Origin: Plakobranchus ocellatus
Lineage: Eukaryota; Mollusca; Gastropoda; Plakobranchidae
NCBI GenBank assembly: GCA_019648995.1
Contig: BLXT01008612.1
Coordinates: 122,990 to 145,489, forward strand
Direction of reading: 5' to 3'
DNA: 22,500 bases
In this document: piece by piece, positions 1 to 7,610 of the stretch
How the letters are laid out: the number at the start of each line of letters is the position of its first letter
How positions within the stretch are numbered: position 1 is the first letter of the stretch
The notes under the pieces: generated by a model
Seen by the model: only the letters and a program-made list of their open reading frames with translations
What the model was told of the DNA's origin: nothing
Databases searched by the model: none
Position numbers and translations under genes: made by a program

Positions 1-28
1 CCCCCCCCCCCCCCCCCCCCCCCCCCCC
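1..28. repeat. C28 homopolymer at the window edge
   Basis: The window opens with 28 consecutive C residues. The tract may continue upstream. On the other strand it is a G28 run, able in principle to form G-quadruplex or i-motif structures. Long C runs are also common assembly or sequencing break points. Confidence 0.95.
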
Positions 29-591
29 AAGGCATATGCCTAAAAGTGGAGGAAAGTCGAAAGAAAAATCATGCTTAAAAATGTCTTTTTGTGAGCGTAA
101 AACCTTGATCGAAAGAAGTTGAAAATTTTCACCGAAAGTGGAAATAATCGGTTTTACATGATAAAGGTGGATATTTCAGAGAAAGAGAGAAAAGTTCTTT
201 CGGACCATAAACAGATAACAAGGCATACATCTAACAGAGATGCCAGAATGACTTGTGCCACGGTGTCAAGGAAAATAAAGAGTGATACGAGTGAAAATTT
301 TGACACTCAATACAGCCCTGCGCATTTCCTGTACTGGGAATATTTTGTAGGGCTTGCTCGATACAGCAATAATATGGCCATATTATTTGATTCGATCTGT
401 TTCAGATCGATTGGTAAAAAAACGAAATCTATGAAAGGCCCTTAATGTCTGCGGAAGGGAGTTGTGTATAATTCAAAGTATGTAGTTTGTTTCCCTAGTG
501 TTCGTTATATAAGCGGATGTATTAAAAATGGATTCAAATATGGTAAAGCAAAAAAAATAATAAAATAAAAAATACTAAAATATGCCCATTG

Positions 592-649
<58 letters not shown>

Positions 650-1760
650 GTAACAACAGCAAGAAATAAAATCGGTAGGGAATGTGTTAACACCAATCAA
701 ACCGATGGTACACTTACTACTGATACAAAACCTGTTTCAGGCCCTATAAATGGAGGTGAACATTTTTTTGTTGTCTGGTGTTATAATGCGTAACTCAAAT
801 GGTCCATCAACTCAGGCTTAGCACAGAAATCCTATGAGTTTAGAAAATTCTACCTAGTTTGACTACAGAAAAGGCCTATATCGCTATTCAATACAAAATG
901 TCATAAAGGATGAAAGTTGTCAGGACGGCCCAATTCACAAGGCAAATTAAAGCTCGCCTGTTTACATTTGGTTGAGACGATTATCCTTATGCGAAATTCA
1001 TGAGCTTAACCCAAAAAAATTATATACATATATATATAAATCAGCCGCTCCTTCTAGTTGAGATGTTTGAGAAGTACAAATACACAAAGCCGTTGGCTTG
1101 AAAAAATCTATGACGTGAAGAGAAAACCATTACAAAAAAGCACTGAACAAAATTGAAAGGTTTCAACTTCGTGGTTTGAGAATTCAAAAAAATGTCGGTA
1201 TATGCCATCGATAAGGTTTATTTGCAAAAGTGAATACTAGACTTTACAATAGGCCCACTGTAAAATGTTTTTGTCTCTGTTGGTTGGCATTGAACCGAAG
1301 ATGGTGAGAGTGAAGCCTTGCTCAGAGTAACATGACTGAAAATGAAGCAAATCGAAAACATTATGAATCTATGCTTGAAAATACATGTTCTGTGAGAGAA
1401 AACCTGATACAAACAACAAACGTGGTTGAAAATTCATGTTTGAAAATTGTCGCTCATAAAATGCAAAATTATGCTTGAAAGTATTTTCGTGAGCGTATAT
1501 CCTTGATAACAAAAGGATTGTAAATTCTCTGAAAAGTGGGACAAATCGGAATCAAAATTGTTTGAAAATATGTTGTAAAACTTAGTTGTAAAATGTAGGG
1601 TCTACACATGAAAGCTGGAGTAACAGAGCAAAATTAAGCTTGAAAATGCGATTTGAAGCCGAAAATTTATGATTCAAAAAGTTTAAAATGTGCATCTGAA
1701 GGGGGAGCAAATCTAAACAAATAATAGTTGAAAATAAGTTTGTGAGATTTATGTTGCTCA
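29..1760 (+). repeat. Field of decayed repeats, period about 80-95 bp
   Basis: A recurring pattern is visible: an AAAGTGGAG-like block ending in (C)AAATCG, then ATGCTTGAAAATG, a GTGAGCGTAAAACC-like block, CTTGAT, and GTTGAAAATTC. The clearest copies lie near 43-150, 1334-1430, 1471-1545, 1611-1655 and 1698-1755. 'GTGAGCGTA' is shared by the copies at about 91 and 1491. Adjacent block starts at about 43 and 133, and at about 1535, 1612 and 1698, give the spacing. Between about 450 and 1080 the pattern is weak or absent. Weak open frames in this stretch follow the repeat and are not supported as genes. This could be an old satellite or internal repeats of an unrecognised element. Confidence 0.4.
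597..644. repeat. (TA)24 microsatellite
   Basis: An uninterrupted TA dinucleotide array, flanked on the right by CACATG. The weak minus-strand frame running through it, with an Ile-Tyr repeat, is an artefact of the array. Confidence 0.97.
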
Positions 1761-2389
1761 AAGCCTATTCAGGTTGCGAGCGAACAGCCACCAGTCATCG
1801 CAACTTTGAGGTGATTTTAAGTCGTCAAAATTAGCATTTCATTAAGCATTTTTTTTTATTCGAAGTGCCCAACTGATCATGCATGGTCGGTACTAATGGG
1901 GTAATTTTACTCCAACTTATCCACATGACTAATGTGGGTTGAAATCTTTCCTAAATGAAAAAAAAAAAAACGTGGATTTGAAATGTCCCGGACTTTAACC
2001 ATGTCAGCTTTTGATATGATATGACAACGACCGTTCATGTCAACTCACTTTCAGATTTGAGATGTGAGAAGATGGTTTATGCTTAGCTCATAACTGAAGG
2101 TATCGGATGCTAAAACCAGAACACAAACCAAAATCAAAATGAACTTTTTAATTCCAATTCGAACAGTTTTTAACTGGGTCAAGCATGAAAAAAGAAATGG
2201 AATGTAAACATCAGCACTAGAGTGCAAAAACTTGAGAGAGAACAAAAAATGAAAACAATATCCCCTAACTGTAAGGTAATTGAAGTGGCCCAAATCTGTA
2301 AACGATTGTTGTACAAGCACAGATGAACAGTTGGTCTATTTATAATCAACGAATTGTACAAAGTATTATGTCTGTGATTGAATGTATGT
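1761..2389. other. No gene seen
   Basis: AT-rich sequence with short poly-A/T tracts (near 1848 and 1959). Minus-strand open frames around 2051-2361 are low-complexity, Phe/Leu-rich, and match nothing I recognise. I see no splice-bounded exon, RNA gene or mobile-element motif. Confidence 0.5.
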
Positions 2390-2665
2390 TCTTATAAAGC
2401 AGAAATGAGCCACAAGTATTTCACCAGGTAATATGATAATTGCTCAATGAAATGATGGAAATGTGATAGCAGAGCGGAGGATAACGAACTTGGAGTACTT
2501 AGTAGGTGTAATCTTCAAAAGATAAATGTTCTGGGAAAGACAAAAGTACGATGTTTCTCTTTAAAGGGATTTTTTCCTTCATTTCCTGTGAAACTTTGGA
2601 AACAAACTCTTTGCGCCCTATGAAAATATTTGTATAATGATATGATTCTTTTTTCTTTCAAAAAG

Positions 2666-2811
2666 CTAGGCTGGCATGAACATTCTAATAATGGAGTTTG
2701 CATTGAATAAGGTGAAAGATCACACACTAGCGGAGAAGTGGAGATCTGCTTGGAATGTTTTGCACCCGTGGCCGTCCAGATGTAATGTTTGGGAAAGGAA
2801 AGTGTCAAACA
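2666..2811 (+). other. Exon-like block A0
   Basis: A pyrimidine-rich acceptor (TTCTTTTTTCTTTCAAAAAG) precedes it and a strong donor (A|GTAAGTTCT) ends it. The block is 146 nt, against 147 nt in copy B. One frame is open from an ATG at 2675 through the donor (begins MNILIMEFALNK), but the same frame is closed in copy B. Coding is therefore doubtful, and a UTR or non-coding exon is possible. The opposite strand is also open here over about 95 codons. Confidence 0.35.
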
Positions 2812-3159
2812 GTAAGTTCTATTTGGATTAATGTTATTAATGTTGCCCTTATATCACAATATAAAACAGGTTGCGCTGTAGTGTTGGTAACATTTTATAA
2901 ATAATTTATATCTTTATGAGAATGCTTAGTGAATAAACTGTCGTCTTTTTGTCCTTAAATGGTTCGCACCAATCAAAGTGTACTTGAGTTTTCACAGAAA
3001 GGTGACAAAATGGTATTGGAGAGCTCGTTCTTGGATCATCGCTGTCCGTTCTTATCGATAAAAGAGATTGTACTATTCGAAAGACCAAAATATCTTCTGT
3101 AAGTGATTACTTATCGATTTGGCATGTGTTTGTATATATGTGGAGATGATATTGACCGA

Positions 3160-3262
3160 GTTTAGCATATTGGCTTAGAGTCTGCAAAGAACTTCCACCA
3201 CTGTATTCGAACCCAGGCATCAAAGTTGGTCAGGAGAGACCAAAAACCCCAAGATCATAAAG
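3160..3262 (+). mobile_element. Old tRNA-derived SINE inside copy A
   Basis: It contains TTGGCTTAGAGTCTGCAAAG, a B-box-like TATTCGAACCC (3203-3213) and a diverged tail (TTGGTCAGGAGAGACC then AAGATCAT). These correspond in order to the better-preserved element at 16250-16393: TGGCTTGCGAGTC, TCTGCAGGG, GGTTCGAGCCC, TGGCCTGACGGAGGGCC, GAGATCAC. It lies between exon-like blocks A0 and A1, where copy B also has one, so the insertion predates the duplication. Confidence 0.6.
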
Positions 3263-3524
3263 CAGTGAATGGAAAATGATGTCGATTTTGTGCTTATATT
3301 CAAAGTGAAAGAACGGATAAACTGCAGTTTCAGATGAATTATCAGTATATGTTTTGAAAAAAATGTCGTCTTAAGCACAGGCGTTTTAACCAGACGTAAT
3401 TTTATTGTCTATCCTTCAATAAGCTTTGTATTTCATCCTATTCTCAAAAAGTGACAGTTAAAGTAAATTTAAGATTATAACTTCTAGATTTTAGATTTTT
3501 TCTGTTCTTGATTTCTTTTTCAAG

Positions 3525-3598
3525 TCTTTGGTCAAAGAATAATAGTACCGCCGGAGAGCAGCTAGAATAGAGAGACCAATAACAAACTTATAGATCAG
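3525..3598 (+). other. Exon-like block A1
   Basis: The acceptor TTGATTTCTTTTTCAAG and donor GATCAG|GTAAGT match those of copy B. The block is 74 nt. In the frame that is open in copy B it contains a TAG about 14 codons before the donor. It also carries another frame that would join in phase with A0 (…IIVPPESS) but hits the same TAG. It looks like a broken or non-coding exon. Confidence 0.35.
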
Positions 3599-3774
3599 GT
3601 AAGTATAGGCATTGAAATTATTGTTTTTGAATTAAAAAAAAAAACAGAGCAAAGCTCTTAGATGTGCACTGGAAGTGGTGACTTATGTTTAGTACTGTTT
3701 AGTTTTTAATAATATTGTTGCAATTGGTTCTAATGACTGTTTAAATGTAGAAGATTTTTATATTTCATTTTTAG

Positions 3775-3872
3775 GACAGTGGGTGAGAGGAAGAGTGACA
3801 GAGCCGGAGCGATGGGATAGAGCTGGATGGCAACAATGGAGACAGAAACAGCAGTATTCAAAAATTGATCAG
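3775..3872 (+). other. Exon-like block A2 with GC donor
   Basis: The acceptor is TTTCATTTTTAG and the donor is GATCAG|GCAAGT, a GC-type 5' splice site. The block is 98 nt. Starting after two bases it is fully open for 32 codons (begins QWVRGRVTEPERWDRAGW; Trp, Gln and Arg rich) and ends in phase 0, joining the open frame of A3. The phase demanded upstream is closed by a TAA in A1, so no continuous protein can be built from this copy. Confidence 0.4.
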
Positions 3873-3960
3873 GCAAGTGAATGCCTTCACTGAAGTCGGT
3901 TAGATACTTAAAAGATTATCTTAAACGTTATGTAATAAAGGAAAATGCTCATGACATCTA

Positions 3961-4020
3961 ATATATCGTAAGATACACACATTTATATTGTATAATCAAT
4001 TATATAATCATACGATATAT
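3961..4020. repeat. Short inverted repeat
   Basis: Ten-base arms ATATATCGTA (3961-3970) and TACGATATAT (4011-4020) are exact reverse complements. They flank an AT-rich 40-nt interval just before the (AT)n array. This may be no more than AT-rich sequence behaviour. Confidence 0.5.
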
Positions 4021-4043
4021 GTTCGATGCTTTGTGTTTGTGTG

Positions 4044-4045
<2 letters not shown>

Positions 4046-4092
<47 letters not shown>
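4046..4092. repeat. (AT)n microsatellite in copy A
   Basis: An AT dinucleotide array preceded by GTTTGTGTGT. It sits at the position matching the TA/CA/TG array of copy B (6651-6710), so the microsatellite probably predates the duplication and the two have since diverged. Confidence 0.9.
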
Positions 4093-4096
<4 letters not shown>

Positions 4097-4282
4097 TATA
4101 AGAGATGAATCAGATGAATAAAAGCTGAAGATCAAATTTTATTGAATAGACCGATCATAAAAACTGATAATTTTGTAAGCCCGGTATCCATCTTCTTTTT
4201 TTCCTTTCACCATTTCACGGACTTGATGAAAAATCCTTTATTTAAGTTTTCAAAATGTATTCTTGCTATTTTTCTTTTCCAG

Positions 4283-4381
4283 ATTAAATTCATTAGACCA
4301 GTTACGTTGCACTTTAATTGGAGGCTGATGATGTCTATGATGTGCAGTATAATACAAGCTTATGCATACCTAAACATATAA
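4283..4381 (+). other. Exon-like block A3 (terminal-type)
   Basis: It follows a strong acceptor (CTATTTTTCTTTTCCAG). It is open in phase 0 for 32 codons (begins IKFIRPVTLHFNWRLMM) and then stops with TAA. It joins in phase to block A2. Copy B reads IISIRPVTLPFFGRLK and then stops, so the first ten or so codons keep a similar peptide. I recognise no domain. Confidence 0.35.
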
Positions 4382-4519
4382 ACCATCTCAAGATTCCCTG
4401 AAAACCTGTGGGACGCCATACTGTTTGCCATGGCCAGGAGAACGTTCAAGGCGCATTGGTTGTACTTGCACAGACATTGGCATACATCACCTGTATTGCT
4501 TAGAGCCAAAGGTATTTAA
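4382..4519. other. GC-richer island open on both strands
   Basis: This short island stands out from its AT-rich surroundings. The + strand is open for 45 codons (contains NLWDAILFAMARRTFKAHW). The − strand is open for about 50 codons and contains a Cys cluster (GDVCQCLCKYNQC). It begins where the similarity between copies A and B ends. I recognise neither peptide. It could be an exon remnant, a mobile-element scrap or chance. Confidence 0.25.
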
Positions 4520-5067
4520 CAAAAATATTAAATTGGTTTGAAATATGTGCCTTGCAGTTTGGATGGATAAAAATGAAACTATAGCAGAGGTTTACTCCAG
4601 AAAATCAATATGTTAATTTCATTATGGTCTGAAAATCAGTTTATTTCTGTTGTATACCGGTACCTAAAATTGTATCAAGCACTTGATGAAAAAAAAGGGC
4701 ATCTGTTTCATAAAGAGTATAATGCAAACATTTATTCATTGAGGTCTGCACATTTTTTAGAATAAAAGAACACGAAATAGTGTGAAAGCTACGTTCAAAT
4801 CGTGACTATTGCAAACTGCGCCATATTGCACCATGACTAATTGCGAATTCAATGTTTTCCTTATGTTCTGAATTTAGATTGTTTTACATATATATTGCTT
4901 AAATAAAGGCATATTAATTTTAATCTTAGCTTATGAGTATCCCCTCGACTGTTGCACATTAATGACGACTAGAATTTTTTTTTAAAAAAACCTAGCTTTT
5001 TTAAATGAATCAAACATATTATTTCACATGGTTACAATGCCTGGCTAATAGTATGACTTTTTAATAT
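4520..5067. other. Spacer between the two duplicate copies; no gene seen
   Basis: AT-rich sequence with no counterpart elsewhere in the window. I see no exon, RNA gene or repeat in it. Confidence 0.5.
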
Positions 5068-5123
5068 CTTCATAAAAACGACAGGCTACAAGATAATTGC
5101 CTCCATAGAGAAATGATGCAAAG

Positions 5124-5282
5124 ATGACAAAACGTCGGAGTATTCGAGTGGATATCGAACTTGGAGCGTTTGCCATCAGTGATTATGAAAATATAATGTA
5201 TTGGGAAGGAGGAAAGTATCATACTGTACCTATCTCCTTAAACCGATTCTTGTTGTTGCCTGTGAAAAACATTGTAAAATAG
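5124..5282 (+). CDS. Small ORF of 52 codons in copy B, unrecognised
   Basis: An ATG-started frame (begins MTKRRSIRVDIELGAFAISD, ends …LLLPVKNIVK) with a balanced amino-acid mix unlike the low-complexity frames around it. In copy A the matching stretch is also open from about 2472 and differs from B by one codon in net length, with shared D-ELG…SL..F…PVK positions. No ATG leads it there and it runs on to a TGA after KQTLCAL. A donor-like GGTAAGA follows the B stop by a few bases. I recognise no family. It could be an exon of the duplicated unit or a chance ORF. Confidence 0.25.
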   Translation: MTKRRSIRVDIELGAFAISDYENIMYWEGGKYHTVPISLNRFLLLPVKNIVK

Positions 5283-5366
5283 CGTAGTGGTAAGATTTTA
5301 GAAAATGTTTGCACCACAGTTAGAATGTCTTATATAATATGATTCCTCTCTCTCTTTTCAAAAGAG

Positions 5367-5513
5367 CTAGGCTGACTAAAATACCTTATAATGGAGTTTC
5401 TACAGAGAAAATCTTAAAAGGTCACACACTATCGAAAAAGTAGAGATCTGCTTTGAACATTTTGCTTTTATGGCCGTCCAGATGTAATGTTTTGGGGAGG
5501 CAAGTGTCAAGCA
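5367..5513 (+). other. Exon-like block B0
   Basis: Preceded by CCTCTCTCTCTTTTCAAAAGAG and ended by GCA|GTAAGTTCT. It is 147 nt, against 146 in A0. All + frames are interrupted, so if transcribed it is probably non-coding or decayed. The − strand stays in frame with copy A for about 36 codons (…KHYIWTA…KQIST…VCDL) before a TAG. Confidence 0.35.
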
Positions 5514-5849
5514 GTAAGTTCTCTATTTGAATGCTGCCTTAGTATGACAATTTAAAATAGGCTGTGCTGAAGTGCGGTAGCATTTTCAAACTAATTTCTT
5601 GGTGAAAGGAAGAATGATTAGTTAATAAACGCATGATTTTTTGTCCTTAAGTAGTTCGCATCAAACAAATCGTACTTTAGTTTTCACACAGTTAGCAGTA
5701 TCGAAAATATGACAAAATGGTGCTGGAGGGCTCGTGCGTGGAATATTTCCGTCCGCCCTTGTCCATAAAAAGAAGCCGTCTTGGGGAAGACCGAAGCAAC
5801 TATTAGTAAGTTACTTATATTCACTTTACGTGGAGATGGTGCTAACTCA

Positions 5850-5948
5850 GCATATTTGCTTTTGAATCTGCAAGGAACTTTCATCACTGTATTCGAATCC
5901 TGCCACTAAGGTTGGTCAAAAGAGGCCAACAAGCCTGAGATCACTTAT
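5850..5948 (+). mobile_element. Old tRNA-derived SINE inside copy B
   Basis: It carries AATCTGCAAGGAACTTTCAT, the B-box-like TATTCGAATCC (5890-5900), GGTTGGTCAAAAGAGGCC and the tail end GCCTGAGATCAC, which is identical to the tail of the young element at 16250. It sits at the same place as the SINE in copy A. Confidence 0.65.
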
Positions 5949-6148
5949 ATTCAATCGGCGTGAAAAGATGGTAAACTGCAGTTATAGACGAATTGTCATT
6001 GCATTGGTATAGACATTTTCCCGGATTTTATTTATTCTCTTTTCATCATTAACCTTTCTACTAAATCCTATGCTAAAAAAGCGACGATGGTATCAGCTAT
6101 AAGGTTAACACTTCAATTTTAATCCTTTTTTTTCTGGATTGTTTCAAG

Positions 6149-6223
6149 GCAATTGGTAACAGACCGATGGAACGGCCGATGAGCAGTCAAGATGGAGAAA
6201 GCATTGAGAAACGTGAGGATCAG
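6149..6223 (+). other. Exon-like block B1
   Basis: A strong acceptor (CTTTTTTTTTCTGGATTGTTTCAAG) leads in and the donor GATCAG|GTGAGT follows. It is exactly 25 codons, fully open in phase 0 (begins AIGNRPMERPMSSQDG, ends EKREDQ), with a hydrophilic, coding-like composition. Its partner A1 has a TAG in this frame. Joined to B2 in phase 0, the reading frame ends at the fourth codon (TGA). Confidence 0.4.
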
Positions 6224-6400
6224 GTGAGTGTAGGCCTTAAGATTACCATATTTTAGAGTAAATTCTAAACCAAAGCTCTGAAATGTGTGCTGGGAATAAG
6301 TACATAAATTAATGCTTAGAACTGAATAGCTTTTGTAATATATTGCAATTGGTTCTAATGACTGTTTAAAATATAGAACATTTCTATGTTTCGTTTTAAG

Positions 6401-6500
6401 GACAGTGGGTGAGAGGAAGAGTTGACAGAGCAGGAGCGATGGGATGGATCCGGACTGCAACAATGGAGACAGAAACTGCAGTATTAAAACAGTAGATCAG
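6401..6500 (+). other. Exon-like block B2 with GC donor
   Basis: Acceptor TTTCGTTTTAAG and donor GATCAG|GCAAGT. The GC donor is kept in both copies. It is 100 nt, against 98 in A2. Relative to A2 it has an extra T near 6421, which shifts the frame; even after allowing for this a TAA interrupts near the 3' end. It appears decayed as coding sequence. Confidence 0.4.
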
Positions 6501-6650
6501 GCAAGTGAATTGGTTAGTTGGTAAGATACTTAAAAAGGCTACTAGAAATGTGATATGTGAAAGAAAAATGCTCTTGATATCCACAATATCGGGAGGCCCA
6601 TACAGATTTATATTACATTATCGTACGGTCTGTTTATTCTTATGTTTTAT

Positions 6651-6710
6651 TATATATATATATATATATACACACACACATAAAGTGTGTGTGTGTGTAT
6701 ATATACATGT
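6651..6710. repeat. Compound TA-CA / TG-TA microsatellite forming a hairpin
   Basis: TATATATATA followed by CACACACACA, then TAAA, then (GT)7 and ATATATA. The two halves are reverse complements around a loop of a few bases, so single strands could fold on themselves. It occupies the position of the (AT)n array of copy A. Confidence 0.9.
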
Positions 6711-6896
6711 TCAACTGTTTTCATTTTCGAAATCGAGGACATTAATTAGATAAATGAATGCAGATGGTGAGATTGTATCGAATAGCAACCGATAAAAAAG
6801 GAATTATTTTTCTTATTCAGCATGCAACTATTTTCTTTTCTCCCTTTCACCGTTTCATAGACTTAATTTCTTTTAAATGTGCCATTTTTTTTCCAG

Positions 6897-6947
6897 ATTA
6901 TATCCATCAGACCAGTAACTTTACCCTTCTTTGGTAGACTTAAGTGA
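6897..6947 (+). other. Exon-like block B3 (terminal-type)
   Basis: Follows the acceptor CATTTTTTTTCCAG. It is open in phase 0 for 16 codons (IISIRPVTLPFFGRLK) and then TGA. Its first codons parallel A3 (ISIRPVTL against FIRPVTL). I recognise no domain. Confidence 0.3.
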
Positions 6948-7011
6948 TATCTATGATGATCTGCAGCATAATATAAGCTTATACATACCTAAACAATCAC
7001 ATTCTTTATAC

Positions 7012-7234
7012 TTGAACAGATGTTTCTTTTCTGAGGCGGGTTGGATTTGGCTATTAGGTGGCCTAAAGCTGGCCTGACGCTGGCCTGATGTTGACCTTAC
7101 GCTGGCTTGACGCTAACGTGACGCTGACCTGACTTTAGCTTGATGGTGGCCTGACGCTGACCTCACGCTGGCCTGACTATGGCCTGACGTTGGCCTGAGA
7201 TCGCCAAGTAGAGGGCAGGCTACATGATACAAGT
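7012..7234 (+). mobile_element. SINE with an expanded 3' tail
   Basis: The flanks of the minisatellite match the SINE at 16250-16393. On the left, TTTTCTGAGGCGGGTTGGAT and GGCTATTAGGTGGCCT correspond to CTTCTGTCGCGGGTTCGAG and GCTACCGG…CTGGCCT. On the right, GCCTGAGATCGCC, GGGCAGGCTACATGATACAA correspond to GCCTGAGATCACC, GGACTGGCTATATACAA. The B box is degraded (GGTTGGATTTG at 7039-7049). The element directly follows the end of copy B. What differs is the tail, which has grown into 11-bp repeats. Confidence 0.6.
7060..7202. repeat. 11-bp minisatellite, 13 units
   Basis: Thirteen consecutive 11-mers fit without any indel. The consensus is GGCCTGACGCT; the first is GGCCTAAAGCT and the last GGCCTGAGATC. 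Units differ by one to four bases. Because 11 is not a multiple of 3, any frame through it changes from unit to unit and coding is unlikely. The unit matches the quasi-repeated GGCCTGACGGA/GGGCCTGAAA/GCCTGAGATC found in the SINE tails in this window. Confidence 0.95.
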
Positions 7235-7346
7235 AAGCGACAGCTTTCCTATGTAATCATTTTTGCTGGCAGTTTGTAGGTGTAATACAACCCGAAGAAA
7301 GCCAAAGAAACGCAATGTCTTTTCACTGATATATGTTTATTTTCAG

Positions 7347-7447
7347 CCGAATTTACTGGAGGAGAGTTGCTGACCCCAACAGAAGAGATGATCAACCCGA
7401 CTGACCAACCTGATGATTTCCAACTCGAAGACTTCTACTTACAGTAA
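7347..7447 (+). CDS. Possible last coding exon of an unknown gene
   Basis: A good acceptor (ATATATGTTTATTTTCAG) is followed by a frame that, after two bases, is open for 32 codons and ends in TAA at 7445-7447. The peptide is acidic and non-repetitive (EFTGGELLTPTEEM at the start, DDFQLEDFYLQ at the end), with coding-like codon use and higher GC than its surroundings. It needs an upstream exon ending with one extra base. The nearest donor-like site, CAA|GTAAGC at about 7230, lies in the SINE tail, so the true partner is not evident. No AATAAA follows closely. I recognise no family; it may be chance. Confidence 0.3.
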
Positions 7448-7610
7448 TCAACTTACTACCGATCGTGGGATCAAGGGGTAGGCATGATAATCTTTTAGCT
7501 TTGCCAAGATAGAATTTGTGCACAAGAATACTCGGGATGCAGTTATATTGAAGACTTCGACATTTTAGTCCGGTCGAGTTTCTTTACTGAGTAGTTTCTT
7601 TACTGAGCAG
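7448..7610. other. No gene seen
   Basis: A short intergenic or 3' UTR-type stretch with no motif I can support. TTTCTTTACTGAG is duplicated in tandem near 7580-7610. Confidence 0.4.

Larger units (their letters stand above)
2390..4385 (+). repeat. Copy A of a roughly 1.95-kb direct duplication
   Basis: This segment aligns in the same orientation with 5068-7012. Shared landmarks, in order: GAACTTGGAG (2486 and 5158), GAGATCTGCTTGGAA-like, GGCCGTCCAGATGTAATG (about 2770 and 5472), AGTAAGTTCT, a tRNA-like SINE, GATCAGGTRAGT, GCAATTGGTTCTAATGACTG, GACAGTGGGTGAGAGGAAGA, CAACAATGGAGACAGAAAC, GATCAGGCAAGTGAA, a TA-type microsatellite, TTTCCAGATTA, and CATACCTAAACA at the right edge. By eye the better stretches match at roughly three quarters of positions, so the duplication is old. 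The junctions read as splice sites in the + direction. Reading frames are decayed (see the exon-like blocks). It could be a duplicated gene fragment, a non-coding transcript unit, or an unrecognised repeat. Confidence 0.8.
5068..7012 (+). repeat. Copy B of the roughly 1.95-kb direct duplication
   Basis: Collinear with 2390-4385 (landmarks under copy A). The start is blurred near ATCTTCATAAAA…GATAATTG; the end is near ACCTAAACAA at about 7000. The same splice-like junctions, SINE and microsatellite position are present. Small indels differ between the copies. The spacing of about 2.65 kb between copies, in direct orientation, suggests an old tandem duplication whose intervening 0.68 kb has diverged or belongs to a longer original unit. 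Confidence 0.8.

Noticed and set aside
2515-2808. 97-codon minus-strand open frame as the real gene of the duplicated unit
   Set aside because: The frame is shared with copy B for about 36 codons but then meets stops there, and the splice-like signals of the unit point to the + strand. The shared stretch is mentioned under block B0.
6119-6463. 114-codon minus-strand open frame over copy B blocks
   Set aside because: It runs antisense to conserved splice-like junctions and is not kept in copy A, so it is more likely a shadow of the exon-like blocks.
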